Source: Jannaschia sp. CCS1 (lineage in GTDB: Bacteria > Pseudomonadota > Alphaproteobacteria > Rhodobacterales > Rhodobacteraceae). Taken from it: a stretch of 64,000 bases of DNA. Shown piece by piece: positions 8,912 through 16,519 of this stretch; positions within the stretch are counted from its first letter, which is position 1; the number at the start of each line of letters is the position of its first letter. The DNA is taken from contig NC_007802.1 of assembly GCF_000013565.1 (NCBI RefSeq), positions 434,001 to 498,000 on the forward strand. The letters run 5' to 3'. The notes under the pieces are model-generated. The model was not told the origin of the DNA and ran no database searches. It saw only the letters and a program-made list of their open reading frames with translations. The position numbers and the translations under genes are program-made.

Positions 8912-9208
8912 ATGGCCGAGAAACTGGACGACGCCGCGCGGGCGAAGGCTGTGGCGAGCCTAGCTGACAGCGGATGGGAAGACGTGCAGGGGCGCGACGC
9001 AATCCACAAGACGTTTGTCTTCAAGAATTTCACCCGCGCCTTTGGCTGGATGACACAAGTGGCGATCGTGGCGGAAAAGATGGACCATCATCCAGAGTGG
9101 TCGAACGTCTACAAAACGGTCGAGGTCACGCTGGCGACGCATGATGTCGGCGGCTTGTCCGAATTGGACGTGACGCTGGCCCAGAAAATGGACCGCCTCG
9201 CGCAGTAG
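8912..9208 (+). CDS. phhB: 4a-hydroxytetrahydrobiopterin dehydratase (PCD/DCoH)
   Basis: The 98-residue enzyme dehydrates pterin-4a-carbinolamine in cofactor recycling for aromatic amino acid hydroxylases, and in bacteria without such hydroxylases may serve Moco or other pterin metabolism. The active-site signature is intact: EKMDHHPEW with H59, H60 and P61, the tyrosine of NVYKTVEV, and H77-D78 in [15 protein letters not shown]-like ribosome site (GGAGGAACAGGAG) precedes the ATG. The stop codon lies in the loop of a strong hairpin shared with the convergent peroxiredoxin gene. Confidence 0.93.
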   Translation: MAEKLDDAARAKAVASLADSGWEDVQGRDAIHKTFVFKNFTRAFGWMTQVAIVAEKMDHHPEWSNVYKTVEVTLATHDVGGLSELDVTLAQKMDRLAQ

Positions 9209-9220
9209 CCGCGCGAGGCG
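9194..9220. terminator. Perfect 10-bp hairpin spanning the phhB stop codon
   Basis: CGCCTCGCGC (9194-9203) pairs with GCGCGAGGCG (9211-9220), leaving AGTAGCC as loop, so the phhB TAG lies in the loop. The peroxiredoxin gene ends 19 bases further on the other strand. There is no T-run on either side, so it resembles the hairpin at 950-973 and may be a 3'-end processing or stability element. Confidence 0.45.
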
Positions 9221-9238
9221 TCCCAGTGACAACGCGGT

Positions 9239-9727
9239 TCAGATGACAGCCAACAGCGACTCGCCGGCTGACACTTCGCAGGTGCCTGCGTTGTCTTCTT
9301 CATGCAGGGTTTTGACCACGCCATCCTCGGCATAAAGCGCATAGCGCTTCGACCGGTCGTGAAAGCCCACGGCCTCTGCCGTCCAGTTCATGCCCACGGC
9401 CTTGGTGAAGGTCGCCGCCGGATCCGCCAGCATGACGATGCCTGTCTCTGCCGCGCCTGTGGTCGTCGCCCAGGTGTCTAGTACGAAGGGATCGTTGACT
9501 GCGATGCAGATCACCTTTTCCACGCCTTTGGCTTCGAACCCGTTCATGTTGCGCATGAAACTTGGCAGATGCGCCTCGGTGCAAACGCCGGTATAGGCGC
9601 CGGGCACCGCAAAGATTGCGACCTTGCGGCCTTTGGTCAGCGTGTCCAGCTCAACCGGTTCGGGCCCTTCAGCGCCCATGCGCAAAAGGGTGGCGTTGGG
9701 AAGGGTATCGCCCATGGAAAGTGTCAT
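9239..9727 (-). CDS. Peroxiredoxin, Prx5 type
   Basis: This 162-residue thiol peroxidase of the Prx5/AhpC-TSA family reduces hydrogen peroxide and organic peroxides. The peroxidatic cysteine is C49 in AVPGAYTGVCTEAHLPSFM, and a second cysteine, C150, lies in NAGTCEVSAGE near the C-terminus, which is the arrangement of atypical two-Cys or glutathione-dependent Prx5 enzymes. The ATG at 9727 (MTLSMGDTLP) matches the family's usual N-terminus; a much longer upstream frame is only a shadow over the next gene. It is divergent from the flavoprotein gene at 9809. Confidence 0.92.
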   Translation of the reverse strand: MTLSMGDTLPNATLLRMGAEGPEPVELDTLTKGRKVAIFAVPGAYTGVCTEAHLPSFMRNMNGFEAKGVEKVICIAVNDPFVLDTWATTTGAAETGIVMLADPAATFTKAVGMNWTAEAVGFHDRSKRYALYAEDGVVKTLHEEDNAGTCEVSAGESLLAVI

Positions 9728-9808
9728 ATGTCGGTGCTCCTGCGCTTGTACCAATGTTCCTCTGGCATATAGGGTCTGGCCGGATAAGGGCCAGCGGGGA
9801 ACAGCGTC

Positions 9809-11017
9809 ATGGACAGTATTATCGTCATCGGAGCGGGTCAGGCGGGCGCGTCTTGCGTTGCCAAACTGCGGGCCGAAGGATTTGAGGGCAAGATTACCCT
9901 TATAGGTGATGAGCCGGTGCCACCCTATCAGCGCCCACCTCTCTCCAAGGCTTATCTGCTTGGCGATATGGCGCTGGAACGGCTCTTTCTGCGGCCCGAG
10001 GCCTGGTATGCGGATAATGAGGTCGAACTGCGCTTGGGTGCGCCTGTGGACGCGATTGACGCCGCTGAAAAGACGATCAGTGTGGAGGGCGACGTGCTGC
10101 CCTACGAGGCCCTCGTGCTGGCAACAGGATCGACGCCCCGTCGCTTGCCTGCCAAGATTGGCGGCGATCTGGGGGGCGTCCACGTGGTGCGCACGCTGGC
10201 GGATGTCGACGCGATGGAGCCCGAGGTGACAGGCAATCGCCGCGCGCTGATCGTGGGTGGGGGGTATATCGGTCTGGAGGCGGCCGCCGTTGCCCGCAAA
10301 CGCGGCATGGAGGTCACGCTGATCGAGGCCGCACCGCGTATTCTGGGCCGGGTCGCGGCGTCAGAGACGGCGGATTATTTCCGCGATGTGCACCGCGCCA
10401 ATGGTGTGAGAATTCTGGAAGGCGTCGGCCTTGAGTGTATCAACGGTGTGGATGGTCGCGTGGTCGGCGCGATGCTGACCAATGGCGAGGAACATCCCTA
10501 TGACGTGGTGATTGCAGGCATCGGGATCGTGCCCAACGACAGCCCCGCAGAGATGGCGGGCGTGACGCTGGACAACGGTATCGCCACGGACCTACAGGGG
10601 CGCACCAGCGACCCAAGCATTTGGGCCGCAGGTGATTGCGCGTCGTTGCCGTTCCGGGGTGAGCGCATCCGGTTGGAGTCTGTGCAGAACGCGATTGATC
10701 AGGCGGAGGCTGTGGCGAAGAACATCCTCGGTGCGACGGAGGATTACGTGCCCAAACCCTGGTTCTGGTCGGATCAATACGACGTCAAATTACAGATTGC
10801 CGGATTGAATACGGGCTACGACAAGGTCGTCGTTCGGGACGGTGGGGCGGCGCGGTCCCACTGGTATTACAACGGCGACACATTGCTGGCCGTAGACGCG
10901 ATGAACGATCCGCGTGGCTACATGATCGGCAAGCGGTTGATTGAGGCTGGAAAGTCGCCGTCGGCAGACATCGTGGCGGACCCGGACAGCGACCTTAAGC
11001 CGTTGCTCAAGGCATGA
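9809..11017 (+). CDS. FAD-dependent ferredoxin reductase (rhodocoxin/putidaredoxin reductase type)
   Basis: The 402-residue flavoprotein resembles the reductases that pass NAD(P)H electrons to [2Fe-2S] ferredoxins for P450 or dioxygenase systems. The FAD-binding motif IVIGAGQAGASC is at the N-terminus, PYQRPPLSKAYLLGD follows, a second dinucleotide motif IVGGGYIGLEAA is near residue 147, and the FAD-ribityl motif WAAGDCAS is near 270. The C-terminal interface domain starts around WFWSDQYDVKLQIAG. No ferredoxin or P450 gene is beside it, so its partner is elsewhere. It is 11 bases upstream of rsmD. Confidence 0.88.
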   Translation: MDSIIVIGAGQAGASCVAKLRAEGFEGKITLIGDEPVPPYQRPPLSKAYLLGDMALERLFLRPEAWYADNEVELRLGAPVDAIDAAEKTISVEGDVLPYEALVLATGSTPRRLPAKIGGDLGGVHVVRTLADVDAMEPEVTGNRRALIVGGGYIGLEAAAVARKRGMEVTLIEAAPRILGRVAASETADYFRDVHRANGVRILEGVGLECINGVDGRVVGAMLTNGEEHPYDVVIAGIGIVPNDSPAEMAGVTLDNGIATDLQGRTSDPSIWAAGDCASLPFRGERIRLESVQNAIDQAEAVAKNILGATEDYVPKPWFWSDQYDVKLQIAGLNTGYDKVVVRDGGAARSHWYYNGDTLLAVDAMNDPRGYMIGKRLIEAGKSPSADIVADPDSDLKPLLKA

Positions 11018-11027
11018 GGCCCGCACG

Positions 11028-11585
11028 ATGAGAATCGTGGGGGGTCGGCTGCGCGGCAAGAAGTTGGCGGATGTGGGCACGGGCGACGCTGCGGCGCATC
11101 TGCGCCCCACCACGGATCGCGTCCGCGAGAGCCTGTTCAACCTGCTCACCAATGGTCGGAATGGTGATCTGGTGCGGGGTGCGACGGTCCTCGACCTCTT
11201 CGCGGGCACCGGGGCGCTCGGGTTGGAAGCGCTGAGTCGCGGTGCCGAGCATGTCACTTTCGTTGACAGCGGCGCCGCCTCCCGTGCGCTTTTGCGCGAG
11301 AATATCGCGCTGTGTGCTGCTCCGGGTGTCACCAAGGTGTTCCGTACCGATGTCTCCGACCTGGGGCCGCCGAAAACGCCCTCCGATCTGGTATTCCTCG
11401 ACCCGCCCTATGGTGAGGGCCTGGGCGAAATGGCCATCGACACGCTGCTGGCCCAAGGCTGGCTCGCCCCCGGGGCCACGCTGGTGTGGGAAGAAAGCGC
11501 CCCGCCCATTATTCCCGCGCCGTTTCAGATGCTTGACCAACGCGGCTACGGCCAAACCACCATAACCATCCTGAGGTTCCCATGA
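11028..11585 (+). CDS. rsmD: 16S rRNA (guanine966-N2)-methyltransferase RsmD
   Basis: The 185-residue enzyme methylates G966 of 16S rRNA in assembled 30S subunits. The family start MRIVGGRLRGKKL is followed by the RNA-recognition stretch LRPTTDRVRESLFNLL, the SAM-binding motif LDLFAGTGALGLEALSRGA and the catalytic FLDPPYGEGLG (a DPPY version of N/DPPY). I take the ATG at 11028; longer in-frame versions read into the upstream gene. It overlaps the HAD gene by ATGA. Confidence 0.93.
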   Translation: MRIVGGRLRGKKLADVGTGDAAAHLRPTTDRVRESLFNLLTNGRNGDLVRGATVLDLFAGTGALGLEALSRGAEHVTFVDSGAASRALLRENIALCAAPGVTKVFRTDVSDLGPPKTPSDLVFLDPPYGEGLGEMAIDTLLAQGWLAPGATLVWEESAPPIIPAPFQMLDQRGYGQTTITILRFP

Positions 11586-12238
11586 TACCTGACCTTGTCA
11601 TCTTCGATTGCGATGGAGTGCTGGTGGACAGCGAGCCCTTGTCCAATCAGGTTACCGTCGATGCGCTGGCAGACATGGGTATTCACATGAGCCTGGACGA
11701 GATTATGGCGATGTTCGTTGGCAAGAGCATGGCTCAGGTTGCGGCCGGTGTGCGTGCCATGGGTGCACCACTGCCCGGCTCGGATGCGGAGTGGATCGAC
11801 ACCCTATATACCGAGACCTACGCGCGGCTGCGCCAAGGGGTGGATCCCATCCCCGGTGTCGTGGGCGTGCTTGACGCGTTGGACACCGCAGGCGTGCCCT
11901 ATTGCGTCGCGTCCAACGGGTCCGATGAGAAGATGGACATCACCCTTGGCGGCACCGGCATGGCGGAGCGTTTCAAGGGCAAACGGTTTTCCGCCCACAC
12001 ATTGGGTGTGTCAAAACCGGACCCGGAGTTGTTCTTCATCGCGGCGAAATACATGAGCGTCGTGCCGTCGCGCGCGGTGGTGATCGAGGACAGCCCATCG
12101 GGAGCGTTAGGCGCACAGCGGGCTGGGATGCGGTGCTTTGGCTATGCACCAGAGGGAGGGGACGCTTTGGAAGAGGTGGGCGCACACGTCTTTCAATCCA
12201 TGAACGATCTACCAGCCCTGCTCGGGATTAAGGACTAA
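11582..12238 (+). CDS. HAD-superfamily phosphatase (subfamily IA)
   Basis: This 218-residue haloacid-dehalogenase-type hydrolase carries motif I FDCDGVLVDSEPL (residues about 7-19), motif II CVASNGSDEKM, and motif III/IV KPDPELFFIAA plus VIEDSPSGALGAQRAG. The helical cap lies between motifs I and II, as in phosphoglycolate phosphatase and beta-phosphoglucomutase. The substrate cannot be called; the neighbouring rsmD, overlapped by ATGA, gives no metabolic hint. It ends 103 bases before recQ. Confidence 0.88.
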   Translation: MIPDLVIFDCDGVLVDSEPLSNQVTVDALADMGIHMSLDEIMAMFVGKSMAQVAAGVRAMGAPLPGSDAEWIDTLYTETYARLRQGVDPIPGVVGVLDALDTAGVPYCVASNGSDEKMDITLGGTGMAERFKGKRFSAHTLGVSKPDPELFFIAAKYMSVVPSRAVVIEDSPSGALGAQRAGMRCFGYAPEGGDALEEVGAHVFQSMNDLPALLGIKD

Positions 12239-12290
12239 TCCACAAGATGTTGGCGTCCCGGGTCTTGTTTACGGAATCTCAATATGGGAC

Positions 12291-12319
12291 CATCTAGATA
12301 ACAACGAGCATTTAGATAA
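12291..12319 (+). promoter_or_regulatory. Near-perfect 11-bp direct repeat upstream of recQ
   Basis: CATCTAGATAA (12291-12301) recurs as CATTTAGATAA (12309-12319), with an 18-bp period, inside an AT-rich island 20-50 bases before the recQ start. The repeats could be a regulator site or part of the promoter. I do not recognise the regulator; no SOS-like GTTC/GTTC box is evident. Confidence 0.3.
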
Positions 12320-12341
12320 AAATCAACAGGCTGCCCCAACG

Positions 12342-14399
12342 ATGTTGGTCGAACACCCCGACACATCTGCGATTTTGAAATCCACCTTCGGATTTGACGC
12401 CTTCCGCCCCGGTCAGGCGGAAATTGTGGAGGCTGTGGCGTCCGGCAAAGACGTCTTGGCCATTATGCCAACCGGCGGCGGCAAAAGCCTTTGTTTCCAG
12501 CTGCCCGCACTGGTTCGCGACGGAGTTACGGTTGTGATTTCTCCGCTGATTGCGCTGATGCGCGATCAGGTGCGCGGTCTGCGGGAAGCGGGGGTGGAGG
12601 CGGGCGCTTTGACCTCTGGCAATACGCCCGAGGAAACGGACGCGGTGTGGGAGGGACTGGAGCGCGGGACGCTGAAGTTGCTCTACCTCGCGCCGGAACG
12701 GCTTGCCTCAACGGGGACGGAACGGATGTTGGCACGCGCGGGCGTATCGATGATCGCCGTGGATGAAGCCCATTGTGTCAGCCAGTGGGGCCACGATTTC
12801 CGTCCCGATTATCTGCGCCTTGGCGCGTTGCGTCGTGCGCTGAACGTCCCGCTGGCCGCTTTCACCGCCACGGCGGACGCAGAAACGCGGGCCGAGATTT
12901 GCGAACGCCTGTTCGAGGACCCGCCAGAGGTGTTCCTGCATGGCTTCGACCGCCCAAACCTGACCCTCGCGTTTGAGGTCAAGAACCAGCCGCGCCAGCA
13001 GATCCTGTCGTTTGCCGCCGCGCGCAAAGGCCAGTCCGGCATCGTCTATTGCGGCACACGGGCGAAGACGGAAACGCTTGCCAAGGCTTTGCGGGACGAG
13101 GGCCACAGCGCCTGCCATTACCATGGTGGGATGGAGGCGGATGACCGACGGATTGTGGAGACCCGCTTTAACCGCGAAGACGGCTTGATCGTCTGCGCTA
13201 CGGTGGCTTTTGGGATGGGGGTCGACAAGCCCGATATCCGTTGGGTCGCCCATGCCGATCTGCCCAAGTCGATCGAGGGGTATTATCAGGAAATCGGTCG
13301 TGCCGGTCGCGACGGCGCGCCTGCCGATACGCTGACGCTCTACGGTCCCGATGATATCCGCTTCCGGCGCCAGCAGGTGGACGAGGGCCTCGCCCCGCCA
13401 GAACGCAAAACAGCAGACCACGCCCGCCTGAACGCGCTTCTGGGTCTGGCGGAAGCGCAGGGATGTCGCCGTAAAGTGCTGCTGTCCTACTTCGGGGATG
13501 AGGCTGAGGATTGTGGCAATTGTGATCTCTGCGCCAGGCCGCCGGAATTATTTGACGCCTCCGTTGCCGTGCAAAAGGCGCTGTCCGTGATGCTGCGCAC
13601 AGGTGAATATTTCGGCGCGGGTCATTTGATAGATGTCCTCCTTGGCGCGCAGAATGAGAAGATCAGGCAGCGGGGTCATGATCGTCTGTCGACCTACGGC
13701 ATCGGGACGGAGTTCGACAAACGCGGCTGGCAGGCCGTGTTCCGGCAGATGATGGGACGCGACCTTGTCCGCCCCGATCCGGAGCGTCACGGCGCGTTTC
13801 GCATGACCGACGCTGCGCGCCCTATTTTGCGCGGGGAAGAAGGCATCACGCTGCGCAAAGATACGATCTCAAAAGCGCCCCGCCGTCCCGCCGTGAAGAT
13901 GCTGGTGAGCGAGGAGGACGCGCCGCTGATGTCCGCACTGAAAGCCAAGCGCCGCGCCTTGGCCGAGGATGCGCGCGTGCCCGCTTACGTGATTTTCACC
14001 GACAAGACGTTGATCGAAATGGCCGAGAAACGACCGGACACCCTGGACGACATGGCCCGCATTTCCGGTGTTGGGGCCACCAAGCTGGAACGGTATGGCA
14101 CGGCATTCCTGCAAGTCATAACGGGTGACACGCCTGAGGCCGTTCACCCCGCCCGCCGTGCACTGGCCGGGCGCGATGCAGGCGATGTCTTCGACAGGCT
14201 GATGGAGGTCCAGCAGGACCTGATGCGCGGGGACGACGGCACGGGCAAGTATCTCTCGGTCAATCACTCGACGCTTCGCAGGATCGCCGAGCGCAGGCCC
14301 GCCTCGCTGCACGATATGGCGCGGATCGCGGGTATGGGCGACAAGCAGGTGGACCGCTTTGCGGAAGCGTTTCTGGAGGTTCTGCGCGAGGCTGGATAA
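12342..14399 (+). CDS. recQ: ATP-dependent DNA helicase RecQ
   Basis: This 685-residue 3'-5' helicase acts in recombination and fork repair. The order is: Walker A MPTGGGKSLCFQ (about residues 42-53), helicase box VDEAHCVSQWGHDFRPDY (about 140-157), QEIGRAGRDG with the arginine finger, the zinc-binding RQC cysteines in CRRKVLLSYFGDE and CGNCDLC (about 375-400), a winged helix and an HRDC domain (about 530-600). A second HRDC-like repeat follows (about 620-685, STLRRIAERRPASLHDMARI), giving a tandem arrangement. Upstream DNA is AT-rich with a direct repeat. It stands alone. Confidence 0.96.
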   Translation: MLVEHPDTSAILKSTFGFDAFRPGQAEIVEAVASGKDVLAIMPTGGGKSLCFQLPALVRDGVTVVISPLIALMRDQVRGLREAGVEAGALTSGNTPEETDAVWEGLERGTLKLLYLAPERLASTGTERMLARAGVSMIAVDEAHCVSQWGHDFRPDYLRLGALRRALNVPLAAFTATADAETRAEICERLFEDPPEVFLHGFDRPNLTLAFEVKNQPRQQILSFAAARKGQSGIVYCGTRAKTETLAKALRDEGHSACHYHGGMEADDRRIVETRFNREDGLIVCATVAFGMGVDKPDIRWVAHADLPKSIEGYYQEIGRAGRDGAPADTLTLYGPDDIRFRRQQVDEGLAPPERKTADHARLNALLGLAEAQGCRRKVLLSYFGDEAEDCGNCDLCARPPELFDASVAVQKALSVMLRTGEYFGAGHLIDVLLGAQNEKIRQRGHDRLSTYGIGTEFDKRGWQAVFRQMMGRDLVRPDPERHGAFRMTDAARPILRGEEGITLRKDTISKAPRRPAVKMLVSEEDAPLMSALKAKRRALAEDARVPAYVIFTDKTLIEMAEKRPDTLDDMARISGVGATKLERYGTAFLQVITGDTPEAVHPARRALAGRDAGDVFDRLMEVQQDLMRGDDGTGKYLSVNHSTLRRIAERRPASLHDMARIAGMGDKQVDRFAEAFLEVLREAG

Positions 14400-14450
14400 A
14401 CCGCCCGACGCGCTTACATCTATACACAGACGTTAGAGGAGGCTTTGCAT

Positions 14451-15227
14451 ATGCTCACCGTGATTTCCCCCGCCAAACGCCTGGATTGGGCGAAGCGTGA
14501 ATTGGCAACAACGGCGCCGGATTTCATGGATGATGCGGTGACGCTGGCCCGTGCAGCCAAGCGGTTGAGCCAGGCGGATCTGCGCAAGTTGATGGATATC
14601 AGCGCTGATTTGGCGAAGTTGAATGCGGACCGCTTCAAGGTATTTGAAGAGGCTCCTGAAGGGGAGCGTCCTGCCGCCCTGGCATTTGCGGGCGATACTT
14701 ATATCGGCCTGGAAGCGACGAGCCTGGACGCCGACACGATGGATTATGCGCAAGATCACCTGCGGATCCTGTCGGGGCTATACGGCTTGCTGCGCCCACT
14801 GGACGCCATCCGGCCCTATCGGTTGGAGATGGGGAGCCGGTTGAAGACCCGCAAAGGACCTTCCCTGTATGCCTATTGGGGGCCACGTCTGGCACAGGCG
14901 CTTAACGTGCAGGCCAAAGCCGTGGACACCAAGACGCTGATCAATTGCGCCTCGGTCGAATATTTCAGCGCGGTTGATGAAAAGGCGCTCGATCTGGACA
15001 TCGTCACACCGCAATTCTTCGAGGATAAACCCGGCGGCCCCAAGATCGTGAGCTTCTTCGCAAAGAAGGCGCGCGGTGCCATGGCGCGGTTCGTTCAGGA
15101 ACGTCGCCTGACGTCGCCCCATCAGATCCTCGATTTTGATACGGGCGGGTATAGCCACGCCCCGGATCTCAGCGCGCCCGGAAAGCCAGCGTTCCTGCGC
15201 TCGGAAGCGGCTCAAAAAGCCGCCTGA
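14451..15227 (+). CDS. yaaA: Peroxide stress protein YaaA (DUF328)
   Basis: The 258-residue product belongs to the YaaA family, which in E. coli lowers intracellular free iron and protects DNA during peroxide stress. The family start MLTVISPAKRLDW is preceded by AGAGGAGG at a good distance, so I use the ATG at 14451 over the in-frame TTG two codons before. Further landmarks are PAALAFAGDTYIGLEA, LSGLYGLLRPLDAIRPYRLE and IVSFFAKKARGAMARF. It stands alone downstream of recQ. No OxyR site was recognised upstream. Confidence 0.92.
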   Translation: MLTVISPAKRLDWAKRELATTAPDFMDDAVTLARAAKRLSQADLRKLMDISADLAKLNADRFKVFEEAPEGERPAALAFAGDTYIGLEATSLDADTMDYAQDHLRILSGLYGLLRPLDAIRPYRLEMGSRLKTRKGPSLYAYWGPRLAQALNVQAKAVDTKTLINCASVEYFSAVDEKALDLDIVTPQFFEDKPGGPKIVSFFAKKARGAMARFVQERRLTSPHQILDFDTGGYSHAPDLSAPGKPAFLRSEAAQKAA

Positions 15228-15269
15228 TCCTCGGCTCCTGGCCTTGGGGCGGTAAATTTTAGCCGGGCG

Positions 15270-15566
15270 TTAGTGCGCTGACTTGTTGCCCTCAAAGGCG
15301 GCCTGCTGCTCGGCGCTGGCCTCGGTCTGGTACTTATCGCGCCATTCTGGATACGGCATACCGTAGATGATTTCCCGCGCGGCGTCCTTATCTATCGTGA
15401 CGCCCCGGTCGGCGGCTTCCTCCTGATACCAGCGGCTCAGGCAGTTCCGGCAAAAGCCCGTCAGATTCATCATGTCGATGTTCTGCACGTCCTTGCGGCT
15501 GTCCAGATGCGCCAGCAGGCGGCGGAAGGTGGCGGCTTCAAGCTCGGTCTTGGTGGGCTCGCTCAT
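15270..15566 (-). CDS. DUF1244 family protein
   Basis: This 98-residue protein is a clear DUF1244 member: FRRLLAHLDSRKDVQNID, then MMNLTGFCRNCLSRWYQEEA with paired cysteines C39 and C42, and later IIYGMPYPEWRDKYQ. Such proteins are small, helical and common in alphaproteobacteria, and no function is established. An AAGGAG site precedes the ATG. It lies 21 bases downstream of the N-formylglutamate amidohydrolase gene on the same strand, so the two are likely one operon. Confidence 0.92.
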   Translation of the reverse strand: MSEPTKTELEAATFRRLLAHLDSRKDVQNIDMMNLTGFCRNCLSRWYQEEAADRGVTIDKDAAREIIYGMPYPEWRDKYQTEASAEQQAAFEGNKSAH

Positions 15567-15587
15567 GGGGATCTCCTTGGGTTTGAC

Positions 15588-16325
15588 CTATAGATCGGCG
15601 CTCGTTGCGGCAGCTTCAAGCATCTGGGCCAGCCTGACGCCCCAACGGGCCTGATCTTCGGCCGTTTCAATCAGATCGTTGCGTACTTCGATCAACACAT
15701 GGAGGCGCCCGGGCTGCACGCCGTGCCGGTCCAGCGCGTCGCCTGGCAGATGGCCGGAATAGGGCTCGTTATCGCCGACGCAAAGATCATCTTCATCCCG
15801 CAGACGCGCCAGCAGTGGATACGGCAACCGGGTGTCCCCGGCATACAGGACCGACACATGCCAGGGTCTCGGCGCGCGTCCGATCAATTGCGGGGTGAAG
15901 CTGTGGATAGCGACGACAATCGGGTCGTCTCGCTGTGCGATCACGTGCGCCAAGGCCCTGTGGTAGGGGCGATGAAAGCGGTCAAGCCGGCGGTCAATCT
16001 CTGCCTGCGAGGCCCCGCGATTGGCGGGAATGATGGAGCCGTCGTAGATTTGCATCAGAAGTGTCGGGTCATCCTCACCCCGGTTGGGGTCGATCACGAG
16101 GCGCGAAAAACGGGAGGTCACAACCGGGCCATTCAGCGCCTCTCCCATCGCCCGCGCAACACCCAGGGCGCCCACGTCGTAAGCGATGTGGCGTGCCATA
16201 TCCGCAGGCGGCAGGCCAAGGTCTCCGCCAGCCACGTCGTCCGGCACGCGGTTGCAGGCGTGATCACAGGTCACGACCCACCGCCCGGATCGCTCCGCGC
16301 CCAAAATTTCAACTGCGTCTGTCAT
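15588..16325 (-). CDS. N-formylglutamate amidohydrolase family protein
   Basis: The 245-residue enzyme belongs to the N-formylglutamate amidohydrolase (HutG-like) family, which removes a formyl group from N-formylglutamate in one histidine-degradation route. Characteristic segments are VVTCDHACNRVP near the N-terminus, GALGVARAMGEALNGPVV, RLVIDPNR and VVAIHSFTPQL. The ATG at 16325 (MTDAVEIL) is preferred to a TTG five codons before. No hut genes are near, so the true substrate in vivo is unproven. It is divergent from pyruvate kinase. Confidence 0.85.
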   Translation of the reverse strand: MTDAVEILGAERSGRWVVTCDHACNRVPDDVAGGDLGLPPADMARHIAYDVGALGVARAMGEALNGPVVTSRFSRLVIDPNRGEDDPTLLMQIYDGSIIPANRGASQAEIDRRLDRFHRPYHRALAHVIAQRDDPIVVAIHSFTPQLIGRAPRPWHVSVLYAGDTRLPYPLLARLRDEDDLCVGDNEPYSGHLPGDALDRHGVQPGRLHVLIEVRNDLIETAEDQARWGVRLAQMLEAAATSADL

Positions 16326-16519
16326 GCAAATGTCATCCAAATCATCTGAATACAGCGGTAATTCGGTCTACGGCCAATGACCAGCGCTCTGCCCGGTTGT
16401 TCGGGCGCGCGTTTTGCGCCAATAGAGGTGCAACGGCGCGACTGATAGCGCAAACATCGTCGTAAATGCGCGATGATCCCGATACCCAAGACCCAGACTG
16501 GCAAGAGGATGACAGATCC

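Noticed and set aside
7170-9002. A 610-codon open frame on the minus strand over the GDPD and acyltransferase genes
   Set aside because: It lies antisense to well-supported genes with clear motifs, and its own sequence (arginine-, histidine- and proline-rich) has no family features; long antisense frames are usual in high-GC DNA.
16341-16519. Possible extra gene or longer pyk N-terminus in the pyk leader
   Set aside because: The frame from ATG 16466 adds an atypical acidic lead; the ribosome site and family start favour 16520, and the rest looks like promoter and leader DNA.
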